64,000 nucleotides of DNA from JALYUA01 sp039931865. Its GTDB lineage: Bacteria > Acidobacteriota > Thermoanaerobaculia > UBA5066 > Gp7-AA6. The stretch covers positions 1 to 64,000 of the forward strand of contig JBDTRB010000002.1 in assembly GCA_039931865.1 (NCBI GenBank), given 5' to 3'. Under the pieces are notes generated by a model that made no database searches, had not been told where the DNA came from, and saw nothing but the letters and a program-made list of their open reading frames with translations. The number at the start of each line of letters is the position of its first letter. The stretch's first letter is position 1. Of the stretch, positions 25,072-33,360 are shown piece after piece. A program made the position numbers and the translations under genes.

Positions 25072-27357
25072 TCACCCGAGCAGATTCTCGATTTTCACCG
25101 GCAGCTCCCGCACCCGAACTCCGGTTGCGTGGTGGACCGCCGCCGTGATCGCGGGGGCGACGCCGGCGAGGCCGATTTCGCCGATCCCACGAGCGCCGAG
25201 CTCGTTGATTTCCTTATCGGGATAGTTCAGGAAGTGCACGTCGATCGGCGGCACGTCGGCGTTGACCGCCATCACGTAGTCGGCCAGATTGCTGTTGATC
25301 GGCGCGCCGTTCTGGGGATCGTAGATCGTGTGCTCGAACAGCGCCATGCCGATTCCCATCACGACCGAGCCTTCGACCTGGTTCCGGCCGGCCAGGGGGT
25401 TCAGAATGCGCCCCGCATCGATGACCGTGACGACACGGCTGACGCGCAGCCGGGCGATCTCGGGCTGCCACGTGACCTCGACGAAATGACACCCGAACGA
25501 GTGCGTCGAGAACTTCGGCGTGGGATTGCCGAACGTCGATTCGGACTTGCCGCTGCCGGTGACCATGCGGACGTTGGCGCGCCGGAGCAGATCGGTGAAC
25601 GGAACTCCCCCAGCCGGACCCGCGGCCTTGACGAAGACGCGTCCACCTTCGAATTTCAGCTCGTCGGCTTTGCGCTTCTCGAAGGGCGATCCGGGCGTCG
25701 AGGTCGCGATCGTCAGCAGCGAGCTGATCGCGTTGTCCGCCGCCGCGAAGACGGCCGGGACCATCGACCCCGTGACCATCGAGCCGCCCGAGATCGGCCC
25801 CTCCGGAAGCGAGGTGTCGCCCAGAGCGACCTCGATCTTTGCGAGCGGCACACCGGTCTTCTGGGATGTCAGCTGCGCAAGGATGGTGTACGTGCCGGTG
25901 CCGATGTCCTGCGTGCCCGACGCGACGCGCGCGGTGCCGTCGTCGCGAAGCTCGACGGTGGCTTCGGCCGGGAACCGAGCGGCGACCCATGCGCAGCCCG
26001 CCATTCCCCAGCCGAGGGTCAACCCGTCACGCTTCATCGAGCCGACTCCCGGGGTGCGTTTGGACCAACCGAATTTTTCGGCTCCCAACTGGAAGCACTC
26101 GACCAGATGGCGCGAGGAGAACGGAAGTCCCAGAGACTCGTCGATCTTCGGCTCGTTTGCGATGCGCAGCCTGACCGGGTCCATTTGGAGCTGGTCCGCC
26201 AGCTCGTTCAGCGCCGACTCGGTGGCATAGAGACCAGGGACGGCGCCCGGACCACGCATGGCCGTGGGCGAGCCGACGTTTCGCCGGGCGCGGCCGAACG
26301 CCACTCGGAGATTCGGCACGCTGTACTGGAACGCCGTCGCCTCGCCGCAATCCTCGTGGTAGTTGTCGAGAATCGCCTGGTGGTTGACGTAGTCGTGCTG
26401 GAGCGAGACGAGCTTCCCGGCGGCCGTGGCGCCCAGGCGCACGCGCTGCCTTGTGCGCGGACGGTGACCGACAGTCTCGAACATCATCTTGCGGCTGATG
26501 ACGAGCTTGACCGGCTTTCCGAGCTTCCGCGCGGCCGCGACGGCCAGCGCGCAATGCGTCCAGGGCCAGAGCTTGCTGCCGAATCCCGAGCCGACGAATC
26601 GGGTGATGACCTTGACGTTCTCCTTCGGCAGTCCGAACGTCTGCGCGAGGACGCCCCGGAGGTTGAAGATGGCCTGGGACTCCTCGTAGACGGTCAACAT
26701 GGGGCCATCCCAGATCGCCGTCGCCGACTGCAGCTCGATCGGGTTGTGCGTCGTGGTCGGAGTCACGTAGGTCTGGTCGAGCTTGACCGGTGCCGTCGAG
26801 AAGGCGCTTTCGGCATTCCCGCGCTCACTCTGCAGGCGTTTGGTCGGGGCAAACGTCGTCGCCACGACGTCCGGCTCGTCGTCGGCTTTGAGGTCCGTAT
26901 CGACGTTGTGCTTTTCTTTCGCGTAGGTCGCGCGCACCGCATCGGCGGCGGCCTTCGCGCCTTCAAACGTGTCCGCGACCGCGAGGGCGATGTACTGGCC
27001 CCAGTACCGGACGACGTCGTCCTCGAACGGCGGGCGGCGCTCGTCGACGATGCCTTCGAACCCCGGTCCCGGCACGGAGCGAAAGATGTTTCCGATGTTT
27101 CCGCGGTGGAACACGGCGCGCACTCCGGGCATCTGCTCCGCCGCGGCGGTGTCGAGCCGGACGATTCGCCCGCTGGCGATCGTCGCCTCGACCGGAACGG
27201 CGTAGAGCTGGCCGGGAAAGTGGAAGTCGGCGGCGTATTGCGCCTTTCCACTCACTTTCCAGGGACCGTCCACGCGCGGAGTGGGCCGGCCGATCGGTGA
27301 CATCGCCGGGATCTCTTGTGTTGCGGGTGCTGCAGGTGCTTCAGGTGTTGTCGGCAT
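25072..27357 (-). CDS. paoC: Aldehyde oxidoreductase, molybdopterin-binding subunit (PaoC-like)
   Basis: 761 residues of the xanthine oxidase family large subunit. It has an aldehyde oxidase a/b hammerhead domain (about 30-150) and then the Mo-cofactor domain with RFVGSGFGSKLWPW, AMRGPG, GTQDIGTGTYTILAQ and the catalytic glutamate in ARGIGEIGL near the C terminus. In PaoABC this subunit oxidises aromatic and other aldehydes to acids. No export signal is present; the complex would be carried by the Tat signal of the Fe-S subunit. It is last of three genes, 30 bases after the FAD subunit. No maturation gene (PaoD/XdhC-like) was seen nearby. Substrate range is inferred from family. Confidence 0.88.
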   Translation of the reverse strand: MPTTPEAPAAPATQEIPAMSPIGRPTPRVDGPWKVSGKAQYAADFHFPGQLYAVPVEATIASGRIVRLDTAAAEQMPGVRAVFHRGNIGNIFRSVPGPGFEGIVDERRPPFEDDVVRYWGQYIALAVADTFEGAKAAADAVRATYAKEKHNVDTDLKADDEPDVVATTFAPTKRLQSERGNAESAFSTAPVKLDQTYVTPTTTHNPIELQSATAIWDGPMLTVYEESQAIFNLRGVLAQTFGLPKENVKVITRFVGSGFGSKLWPWTHCALAVAAARKLGKPVKLVISRKMMFETVGHRPRTRQRVRLGATAAGKLVSLQHDYVNHQAILDNYHEDCGEATAFQYSVPNLRVAFGRARRNVGSPTAMRGPGAVPGLYATESALNELADQLQMDPVRLRIANEPKIDESLGLPFSSRHLVECFQLGAEKFGWSKRTPGVGSMKRDGLTLGWGMAGCAWVAARFPAEATVELRDDGTARVASGTQDIGTGTYTILAQLTSQKTGVPLAKIEVALGDTSLPEGPISGGSMVTGSMVPAVFAAADNAISSLLTIATSTPGSPFEKRKADELKFEGGRVFVKAAGPAGGVPFTDLLRRANVRMVTGSGKSESTFGNPTPKFSTHSFGCHFVEVTWQPEIARLRVSRVVTVIDAGRILNPLAGRNQVEGSVVMGIGMALFEHTIYDPQNGAPINSNLADYVMAVNADVPPIDVHFLNYPDKEINELGARGIGEIGLAGVAPAITAAVHHATGVRVRELPVKIENLLG

Positions 27358-27387
27358 GCTTCGTCCTTTAGACAGGGGTCCGGCCCG

Positions 27388-28389
27388 TCAGGCGGTCAGC
27401 GCGGTCTGGAGCGCGTGCGCGAGGCAGCGTCTGGCGAGCTCGATCTTGAATCCGTTTTCACTCTGCGGTTTTGCGCCGCGCATGGCGGCTTCGGCCGCGC
27501 CGCGAAAGCTCGCGACGCTGGCAGTCTGTCCGACGAGCGCCGCTTCGGCCTCGGGGGAACGCCAGGGTTTCGTCCCCACGCCTCCCAGGGCGATGCGCGC
27601 GCGGGTCACTTTTCCGCCCGCGACCGTCAGCACGACGGCGGCCGACGCCAGGGCAAACTCGTAAGACGCCCGGTCGCGCAGCTTCAGATAGACCTGTTTG
27701 CTCCCCGCGACGGGCGGCGGGAGCGTGACGTGTGTGATGAGGTCGCCCGGTTCGAGCACCGTCTCGCGGCCGGGCGTGTTACCGGGCAGGAGGTGGAAGT
27801 CGCCGATCGGGATCGCGCGTTTACCCCCCGGTCCCTGCACGTGGATCGTCGCCTCGAGCGCCGCCATCGCAACGCACATGTCCGACGGGTGGCTCGCGAT
27901 GCAGTGATCGCTCGTGCCGAGCACGGCGAGCATGCGGTTGCTTCCCGTGATCGCCGGACAGCCGGTTCCAGGCTCGCGCTTGTTGCAGGGCATCGCGGTG
28001 TCGCGGAAGTACATGCATCGCGTCCGCTGAAGCAGGTTGCCCGCGGTCGTTGCCATGTTTCGAAGCTGCGCCGACGCGCCCGAGAGAAGCGCCGAGGACA
28101 GCACGGCGTAGTCCCGCTGCACCGACGGGTGGTGGGCGAGATCGGAATTGCGAACGGTGGCGCCGATCGACAGTCCGCCCTCGGGGGTCGCTTCGACCTT
28201 GCCGAGCGTCAGTCGGTTGATGTCGATGAGACGCGCGGGCGTCTCGACGTTTAACTTCATCAGATCCAGGAGCGTCGTCCCGCCCGCGATAAACCGCACG
28301 TCGGCCCCCTGCTGGGCGGTCTTCGCCTTTGCGGCAGTCGCAACGGCCGATGCGGAATCGGGTGGCCGGACGAACTCGAAGGTATGCAT
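27388..28389 (-). CDS. paoB: Aldehyde oxidoreductase, FAD/4Fe-4S subunit (PaoB-like)
   Basis: 333 residues: a CO-dehydrogenase-type flavoprotein domain (IAGGTTLLDLMKLNVETP near the FAD site) and the C-terminal CODH_C domain. The insertion RCMYFRDTAMPCNKREPGTG then C matches the extra 4Fe-4S cluster binding loop that distinguishes PaoB from other FAD subunits, with further Cys in DHCIASHPSDMC. It passes electrons from the 2Fe-2S clusters to FAD. It lies 15 bases downstream of the Fe-S gene and 30 upstream of the Mo gene. The match in this loop is why I assign the Pao type rather than xanthine dehydrogenase. Confidence 0.85.
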   Translation of the reverse strand: MHTFEFVRPPDSASAVATAAKAKTAQQGADVRFIAGGTTLLDLMKLNVETPARLIDINRLTLGKVEATPEGGLSIGATVRNSDLAHHPSVQRDYAVLSSALLSGASAQLRNMATTAGNLLQRTRCMYFRDTAMPCNKREPGTGCPAITGSNRMLAVLGTSDHCIASHPSDMCVAMAALEATIHVQGPGGKRAIPIGDFHLLPGNTPGRETVLEPGDLITHVTLPPPVAGSKQVYLKLRDRASYEFALASAAVVLTVAGGKVTRARIALGGVGTKPWRSPEAEAALVGQTASVASFRGAAEAAMRGAKPQSENGFKIELARRCLAHALQTALTA

Positions 28390-28404
28390 GGTTCCCTCTC
28401 GCCC

Positions 28405-29052
28405 TCAGGCGTTCTTGCGCACTTGCTGGATGGCGGCGACGATGTTGGGGTAGGCGCCGCAGCGGCAGATGTTGCCGCTCATCAGCTCCTTCACGGCGGT
28501 GTCGTCGGGACCGCAGGGCTCCTTGAGCAAGGCGACGGCCGACATGATCTGTCCGGACGTGCAATATCCGCACTGGTAACCGTCGCAGGCGACGAATGCC
28601 GCCTGCATCGGATGCAGAGCCTCGGGCGTGCCGAGGCCCTCGATCGTCGTGATCTCTTCGCCGTCATGCATCAACGCCAGGCTGAGGCACGAATTCACCC
28701 GCCGGCCGTTCACGTGCACCGTGCATGCGCCGCATTGCCCGTGATCACAGCCCTTCTTCGTTCCGGTCAACGCGACGGTCTCCCGGATGCAATCGAGGAG
28801 CGTCGTCCGGGGATCGACGCGAAGCGGGCGGTCCTTGCCGTTGATCCGAAGAGTGATCGGGACCGCTCCGGCTATGCCGGGTCCTTCCGCGGGTCCGGCG
28901 GGCGCGGCCGCCGCCGGGGGTTTCTGCCCGGGCGCGGTCTGAATCGGCGGCACGCAGGCCGCCATGACAGCGGCTGCCGCCGAGGTCCCCGTGGTTCTAA
29001 GAAAGGCCCGGCGGGTCGGCTTCGAAGAGCCTTTCGGTCGATCGTCTGACAT
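28405..29052 (-). CDS. paoA: Aldehyde oxidoreductase, Tat-exported 2Fe-2S subunit (PaoA-like)
   Basis: 215 residues from the ATG at 29052, preceded by GGAGG. The N terminus has a twin-arginine signal (RRAFLRTTGTSAAAAVMAAC), after which the hydrophobic part ends in a Cys, so a lipidated form is possible. The first 2Fe-2S site is GTKKGCDHGQCGACTVHVNG and the second QCGYCTSGQ with NICRCGAYPNI, as in E. coli PaoA. It leads the three-gene operon and would carry the folded complex to the periplasm. A longer in-frame start at 29247 is rejected since the Tat signal would be buried. Confidence 0.9.
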   Translation of the reverse strand: MSDDRPKGSSKPTRRAFLRTTGTSAAAAVMAACVPPIQTAPGQKPPAAAAPAGPAEGPGIAGAVPITLRINGKDRPLRVDPRTTLLDCIRETVALTGTKKGCDHGQCGACTVHVNGRRVNSCLSLALMHDGEEITTIEGLGTPEALHPMQAAFVACDGYQCGYCTSGQIMSAVALLKEPCGPDDTAVKELMSGNICRCGAYPNIVAAIQQVRKNA

Positions 29053-29266
29053 GCAGCCTCCGGTTGATCGGTTGATCGGGAGACTACTGCAGCGGAACTT
29101 CACCGCAATGCAAATTCTAGGGGATCGGAAGCCCGATTCGAGCGGGGACTGACGGCTGACCCCTGCCCGGCGCCGCGCGCGCGATGACAGGACAGCGCCC
29201 GTGATCTGCGCCGATGATGCCGGCCGGCCGTTTGCCCGCTGAGCCATCCTTGATTACAGTTTCCGC

Positions 29267-29569
29267 ATGTGCCGAAACATCCGAACACTCGCCAACTTCG
29301 CGCCGCCTGCCACGTCGACGGAGATTCACGCCTCAGCCGTGCAGTTCGTCCGAAAACTGAGCGGAGCGAACAAGCCTTCGAAGGCGAACGAGGAGCTCTT
29401 CGAGCGCACGGTCGACGAGGTGGCCGCCGCCGCCGGGCGCCTGATCGAGGGTTGGGTCACCACCGCCGAGCCCAAGGATCGCGATGTCGAGATCCGAAAG
29501 CACATCGAGCGGTCGCGGGAGCGGTTCGGCAAGGAGCCCAGACGGACGCCGATAGAGCCTGTTCGCTGA
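29267..29569 (+). CDS. DUF2277 family protein
   Basis: 100 residues. The start, MCRNIRTLANFAPPAT, and the middle, AVQFVRKLSGANKPSKANEE, match the DUF2277 family closely; members are about 90 residues and of unknown function. The charged tail after the conserved part is poorly conserved. It is divergent from the aldehyde oxidoreductase operon. The invariant early Cys and the high conservation suggest a cofactor or redox role, but that is not shown. Confidence 0.88.
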   Translation: MCRNIRTLANFAPPATSTEIHASAVQFVRKLSGANKPSKANEELFERTVDEVAAAAGRLIEGWVTTAEPKDRDVEIRKHIERSRERFGKEPRRTPIEPVR

Positions 29570-29844
29570 GCTGAAAGGACTCCGCTCGCGCTGGCAGCTG
29601 CGACCGCGATCGAGCGGTGTTCGCCGCGTCTTTCCAGGGAACCTCTGCCGAGCTCTCCGAGGTCCTGAAGAGGTTCCGCCCGACGAAGATCTCGGTGGAA
29701 TCCGAGACCGCGGACCGCGTCACGCTCGCCGAGTACGTGAAGTGAGGACGGACGACAGGCGACCGACGAGGAAAAAGAAAAAGAGCGGAGAAGCCGGAGC
29801 CCTGCGAGTTTTCTTTCAACCCCCAACCCCTAACCCCTAACCAT
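29570..29844 (+). other. Gap with a possible gene-end remnant
   Basis: The frame ending at the TGA at about 29745 reads FAASFQGTSAELSEVLKRFR then PTKISVESETADRVTLAEYV and K. It looks like the C terminus of a globular protein whose front is missing. I could not assign a family. Nothing else is visible before 29845. Confidence 0.3.
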
Positions 29845-30609
29845 TCACCGCGTGCCGGTCCATTCGACCGTGTAGTGACACGCGCCGCCCGCGCCCGACT
29901 GCTCGACGGCCGTCTGAGCGAGAAATCCCGTTCCGGAGAACTGGCCGGTGATCCGGATGGTGAACTGCGTGCCGCCGGACGAGATCACCTTCGGGTCGGT
30001 CGCGAAATGCCCGTCATCCTGCAGCGTCCCGTCATACGAGTTGTCGGCGTGCGTCAGGACGAAGCGACCCGCGGCGGCCCCCGCGGCGATCGTCGTCTGG
30101 TTCGGAGTCACGGTGACGGCTCCGCAGGTGTTGTCGAGAAGACGGACTGCCGTGGCGTACGTGCCCGTGACCTGGCTGACGGTCACGATCGAGCCCGGAC
30201 AGGTCGCGAAGGCCGCCGTGTCCTGGATCGGCTGGAACGCGGTGTTGAGAGGGTTGACGTAAGTCCGCGTCACGCTGCCGTTCTGAGTGTCAGCCACGGT
30301 CACCGTCACCTCGACGTTGGTCAGGCCCGAGGCGAAGACCCAGTAGCGGGAGTTGAACGAGCAGCCGTCCAGCACTTTCACGATTGCTTCCACGTTGCCC
30401 GCGGAGAAGAACCAGAAGTAGCCCGTGTCGCCCGTCAGGCCGACGGCGTGCGCCTGGCCGGAGTCGGTCGCGGAGCGCCAGGATGCCGCCACCCGAAAGC
30501 GGCCGCCGTTCAAACAAAGGGTGCGGTCGTCCGGCGCGCACGGGGTCTGGGCTTTCAGACACTGCGTGATGAAAACGAAAGCCGCGAAGAGGAGAAAGCG
30601 CCTGGTCAT
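29845..30609 (-). CDS. Secreted protein with a module common in Acidobacteriota
   Basis: About 254 residues from the ATG at 30609, which has GGAGG a few bases upstream. A signal peptide (FLLFAAFVFITQCLKAQTPC) precedes a domain with LCLNGGRFRVAASWR, GLTGDTGYFWFFSAGNVEAI and VKVLDGCSFNSRYWVFASGL; I have seen this set of motifs repeatedly at the ends of exported proteins of Acidobacteriota, so it is a useful taxon marker. The second half has strand-rich repeats and several Cys that can pair. Function unknown, probably surface or matrix. An in-frame extension to 30660 adds no recognisable sequence. Confidence 0.7.
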   Translation of the reverse strand: MTRRFLLFAAFVFITQCLKAQTPCAPDDRTLCLNGGRFRVAASWRSATDSGQAHAVGLTGDTGYFWFFSAGNVEAIVKVLDGCSFNSRYWVFASGLTNVEVTVTVADTQNGSVTRTYVNPLNTAFQPIQDTAAFATCPGSIVTVSQVTGTYATAVRLLDNTCGAVTVTPNQTTIAAGAAAGRFVLTHADNSYDGTLQDDGHFATDPKVISSGGTQFTIRITGQFSGTGFLAQTAVEQSGAGGACHYTVEWTGTR

Positions 30610-31074
30610 CGAGAAGCCTCCGTTTGTGGGCCGTTCGCGCCCGGGATTGCCGAGTTTCATCGAGTGAGTGGCATTTCATACGTCCCGACGCGCCGAAGGA
30701 TTCAGCACGAAAGGCGGCCGACCGGAAGCTGACTTTGCCGAGATTGGCACCCGATCGTCCGGCTGAGGGCGCTGGATGAAACCCGGAGGGCAGGGGGCCG
30801 TAGACTCCCCTAGGAAACCGATGGGAGCGATCGAACCGTCGCCCCGCGGGGCCTTTCGCGAGCTGGACGCGAAACGGGGTGGCGGACGCCCCGGGCGGCG
30901 CGGGCCCGCGGTCGGCGGAAAGAGAGGAGAAAAAAAGCCCTTGCTATTGATTTAGTGTTGTAGTCAACTACATCACCATATGACAACCTCGTGCCTCGAA
31001 CCAGGGATGCGCCACGAGTTGGAGGGCGGGGCCGGTCCGTGTGATCCCCGGCCTCTCCTTTCTTCGAAACCGTA
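30610..31074. promoter_or_regulatory. Regulatory region upstream of the GntR operon, with cassette and palindrome
   Basis: No gene is seen. About 30798-30828 holds a partial copy of the cassette at 37700 (CCGTAGACTCCCCTAGGAAA, then CCGATGGGAG). At 30959-30972 lies TGTAGTCAACTACA, arms TGTAGT/ACTACA around CA, in an AT-rich patch just after TTGCTATTGATTTAGTG. A GntR-family repressor gene starts about 100 bases on, so this palindrome is a good candidate for its autoregulatory operator. Confidence 0.6.
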
Positions 31075-31515
31075 ATGGAGCGTGAGTGGAATGACAGTCA
31101 GCCGATCTACCGACAGCTTCGGGATCGCGTGGTCGCCATGATCCTCGACGGCGTTCTCAAAGAGGGCGATCCGCTGCCGTCCGTCCGCAACGTCGCCGCC
31201 GAATACCGCGTCAATCCGATTACGGTCCTGAAGGGCTATCAGGAGCTGGTCGACGAGCGACTCGTCGAGAGCCGGCGGGGCCGGGGGATGTTCATCAACG
31301 AAGGCGCGCGAGAGCTCCTGCTCCATGCTGAGCGCCAGAAGTTCATCGCGGAACAGTGGCCGCGGATTTCCGCGACGATCCAGCGGCTCGGGCTGACCCC
31401 GAAGGAGCTGCTCGCCGCCGCCGCCGCCGCCACCGCTGCTCCCGCTGCTCCCGCCGCTCCCGCTTCGTCGCCGGGGGGCGCGCGTCCTTCGAAACCCGAA
31501 GAAGAGGCGTCGTAG
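31075..31515 (+). CDS. GntR-family transcriptional regulator (YtrA type)
   Basis: 146 residues. The winged helix-turn-helix (about 5-75) is clear: QPIYRQLRDRVVAMILDGVL, LPSVRNVAAEYRVNPITVLK and then GYQELVDERLVESRRGRGM. It has only a short C-terminal helix, as in the YtrA subfamily, which controls neighbouring ABC transporter genes. The C terminus ends in an Ala/Pro tract (AAAAATAAPAAPAAPA), coded by a GCC/GCT-rich stretch, and an acidic tail. It is followed two bases later by the ABC ATPase, so it heads the operon and probably represses it through the palindrome at 30959. Confidence 0.88.
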   Translation: MEREWNDSQPIYRQLRDRVVAMILDGVLKEGDPLPSVRNVAAEYRVNPITVLKGYQELVDERLVESRRGRGMFINEGARELLLHAERQKFIAEQWPRISATIQRLGLTPKELLAAAAAATAAPAAPAAPASSPGGARPSKPEEEAS

Positions 31516-31517
31516 CC

Positions 31518-32390
31518 ATGCCCGCCATCGAAGCGCGCGGCCTCCGCAAGAGCTACGGCAAGACCGTCGCCCTGAACGGGATCGACCTCCGTGTGGAAGA
31601 GGGACGCATCCTTGGAATCGTCGGTCCCAATGGCGCCGGCAAGAGCACCGCGCTCCACGCGATTCTCGGCCTCACCGCCTACGAGGGAGAGCTGAAGGTC
31701 CTGGGGCGGGACCCCTGGACGGAACGGGACGAGCTCATGCGCGATGTCTCCTTCATCACCGACGTCGCCGTGATGCCGCGATGGATGAGGGTTTCCCAGG
31801 CGCTCCAGTACCTCGCAGGCGTTCACCCGCGGTTCGATCGCATGAAAGCGGAGGGCTTTCTCAAGAAAACGGACATCAAGCCCGCGAGCAGGGTGAAGGA
31901 GCTTTCCAAGGGCATGGTCACCCAGCTGCATCTCGCGCTGGTGATGGCGGTGGACGCGAGGCTTCTGGTTCTCGACGAGCCCACGCTCGGCCTCGACATC
32001 CTGTTTCGCAAACGGTTCTACGACTCGCTGCTGAACGACTACTTCGATCACAGCCGGACGGTCATCGTGACGACGCACCAGATCGACGAGATCCAGGACG
32101 TTCTGACCGATTTCGTCTTCGTAAACCGCGGCCGCATCGTTCTCGAGTCGAGCATGGAGGCGTTCGAGTCGCGCTACCTGGAGGTGATGGTGAGACCTGG
32201 GCGCATCGATGAAGCGCGTTCGCTCCATCCAATCCACGAGCGCCCGGTCTTCGGACGCACCATCCTGCTCTTCGACCATGCCGACCGCGAGCGGCTCGCG
32301 GCGCTGGGCGACGTGCGCACGCCGACGATCGCCGATCTCTTCGTCGCCGTGATGGGCGGCGACGCCGGCGCGGCCGGAGGCGCATCATGA
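31518..32390 (+). CDS. ABC transporter ATP-binding protein
   Basis: 290 residues from the ATG at 31518. Walker A is GPNGAGKST near residue 38, Walker B LLVLDEPTLGLD near 158, and the signature is the altered LSKGM in place of LSGGQ. H-loop: VTTHQIDEI. The C-terminal extension resembles regulatory tails of EcsA/YtrB-type subunits. Its stop overlaps the permease start (ATGA, 32387-32390). Together with the GntR gene and the ABC-2-type permease it forms a YtrA-like export module whose cargo is unknown. An in-frame extension to 31356 would lie inside gntR and is rejected. Confidence 0.9.
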   Translation: MPAIEARGLRKSYGKTVALNGIDLRVEEGRILGIVGPNGAGKSTALHAILGLTAYEGELKVLGRDPWTERDELMRDVSFITDVAVMPRWMRVSQALQYLAGVHPRFDRMKAEGFLKKTDIKPASRVKELSKGMVTQLHLALVMAVDARLLVLDEPTLGLDILFRKRFYDSLLNDYFDHSRTVIVTTHQIDEIQDVLTDFVFVNRGRIVLESSMEAFESRYLEVMVRPGRIDEARSLHPIHERPVFGRTILLFDHADRERLAALGDVRTPTIADLFVAVMGGDAGAAGGAS

Positions 32391-33331
32391 GCGCGCCCGA
32401 AGCCCCACTCGACGCTTCCCGCGATTCGCAGGATGGCGCCCTCCCGCGCATGAACGCGACCCGTCCCCTGGACTGGTCGATCCGGCGCGAGCTCTGGGAG
32501 AACCGTTCTTTGACCATTGCGCCTCTGGCCGTAGCGGGCTTCGTTCTCTTCGTCCTGGTAATTACGACGTTCGGCCTGCCGCGCAAAGTGCGGGCTCTCC
32601 CGACGATGGACCCGGCCCGGCAGCATCTGGTCGCCGCTTCTCCGTTCAGCATCGCGCCGAGCATGATCATGATGACGACGATCCTCGTCGGGATTTTCTA
32701 CTCCCTGGACGCGCTGTACGGGGAGCGCCGCGACCGCAGCATCCTGTTCTGGAAGTCGCTCCCGGTCTCCGATCGCACGACGGTTCTCTCGAAAGCCGCC
32801 ATCCCGCTCGTCGTGCTGCCGCTGATCGGCCTGGCGCTGAGCTTCGCGGCGCAGGTGGGTGTTCTGCTGTGGGGCAGCGTCATCCTGATGGCGAGTCGGG
32901 TGAGTCCGGCCACGTGGTACTCCCATCTGCATCTGTTTCAGATGCCGCTCACGCTGGTTTACGGCGTCTTCGCTTTCGCCCTCTGGCATGCGCCGATCTA
33001 CGCCTGGCTGCTCCTCGTGTCCGGCTGGGCGAAGCGCACCCCGCTCCTCTGGGCCGTCCTTCCGTTCGCTGTGCCTGCCGCGGTCGAGCGCGCCGCCTTC
33101 AACACCACGCATATCGGCTCGCTGCTCCGGTACCGCTTCATGGGTGCGATGACGTCGGCCTTCGACATTCCGCCGGGGACGGCGGGGCAACACGGGATGG
33201 TCGTCGATCGCGTCTCGCAGCTCGATCCGGCGAAATTTCTCCGCACGCCGGGCCTGTGGCTCGGGCTGCTCCTCGCGGCGGCGTTCCTCGCGGCCGCCGT
33301 GCGCCTGCGCCGGTATCGGGAGCCGATGTGA
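32387..33331 (+). CDS. ABC-2-type permease
   Basis: 314 residues with about six membrane helices: the first near residue 48 (LAVAGFVLFVLVITTFGL), then FYSLDALYGERRDRSILFWK, a short conserved cytoplasmic loop of the ABC-2 family (SERRDRSILFWKSLPVSD-like). It is the membrane partner of the preceding ATPase and starts inside that gene's last codon. It ends in a basic tail. The first 25 residues are Pro/Ser-rich. Role: export of an unidentified compound, perhaps an envelope-stress signal as in Ytr systems. Confidence 0.82.
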   Translation: MSAPEAPLDASRDSQDGALPRMNATRPLDWSIRRELWENRSLTIAPLAVAGFVLFVLVITTFGLPRKVRALPTMDPARQHLVAASPFSIAPSMIMMTTILVGIFYSLDALYGERRDRSILFWKSLPVSDRTTVLSKAAIPLVVLPLIGLALSFAAQVGVLLWGSVILMASRVSPATWYSHLHLFQMPLTLVYGVFAFALWHAPIYAWLLLVSGWAKRTPLLWAVLPFAVPAAVERAAFNTTHIGSLLRYRFMGAMTSAFDIPPGTAGQHGMVVDRVSQLDPAKFLRTPGLWLGLLLAAAFLAAAVRLRRYREPM

Positions 33332-33360
33332 ACGGAGACGGAAATCGAAAGGTGACAATC

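Noticed and set aside
25129..27300. 723-codon open frame opposite paoC
   Set aside because: It is a shadow of the GC-rich paoC codon pattern, Arg/Asp-rich, without family motifs.
25072..29052. Functional link between PaoABC and the ado-aar pair
   Set aside because: Both deal with aldehydes, but 7 kb and many unrelated genes separate them and no shared control is visible.
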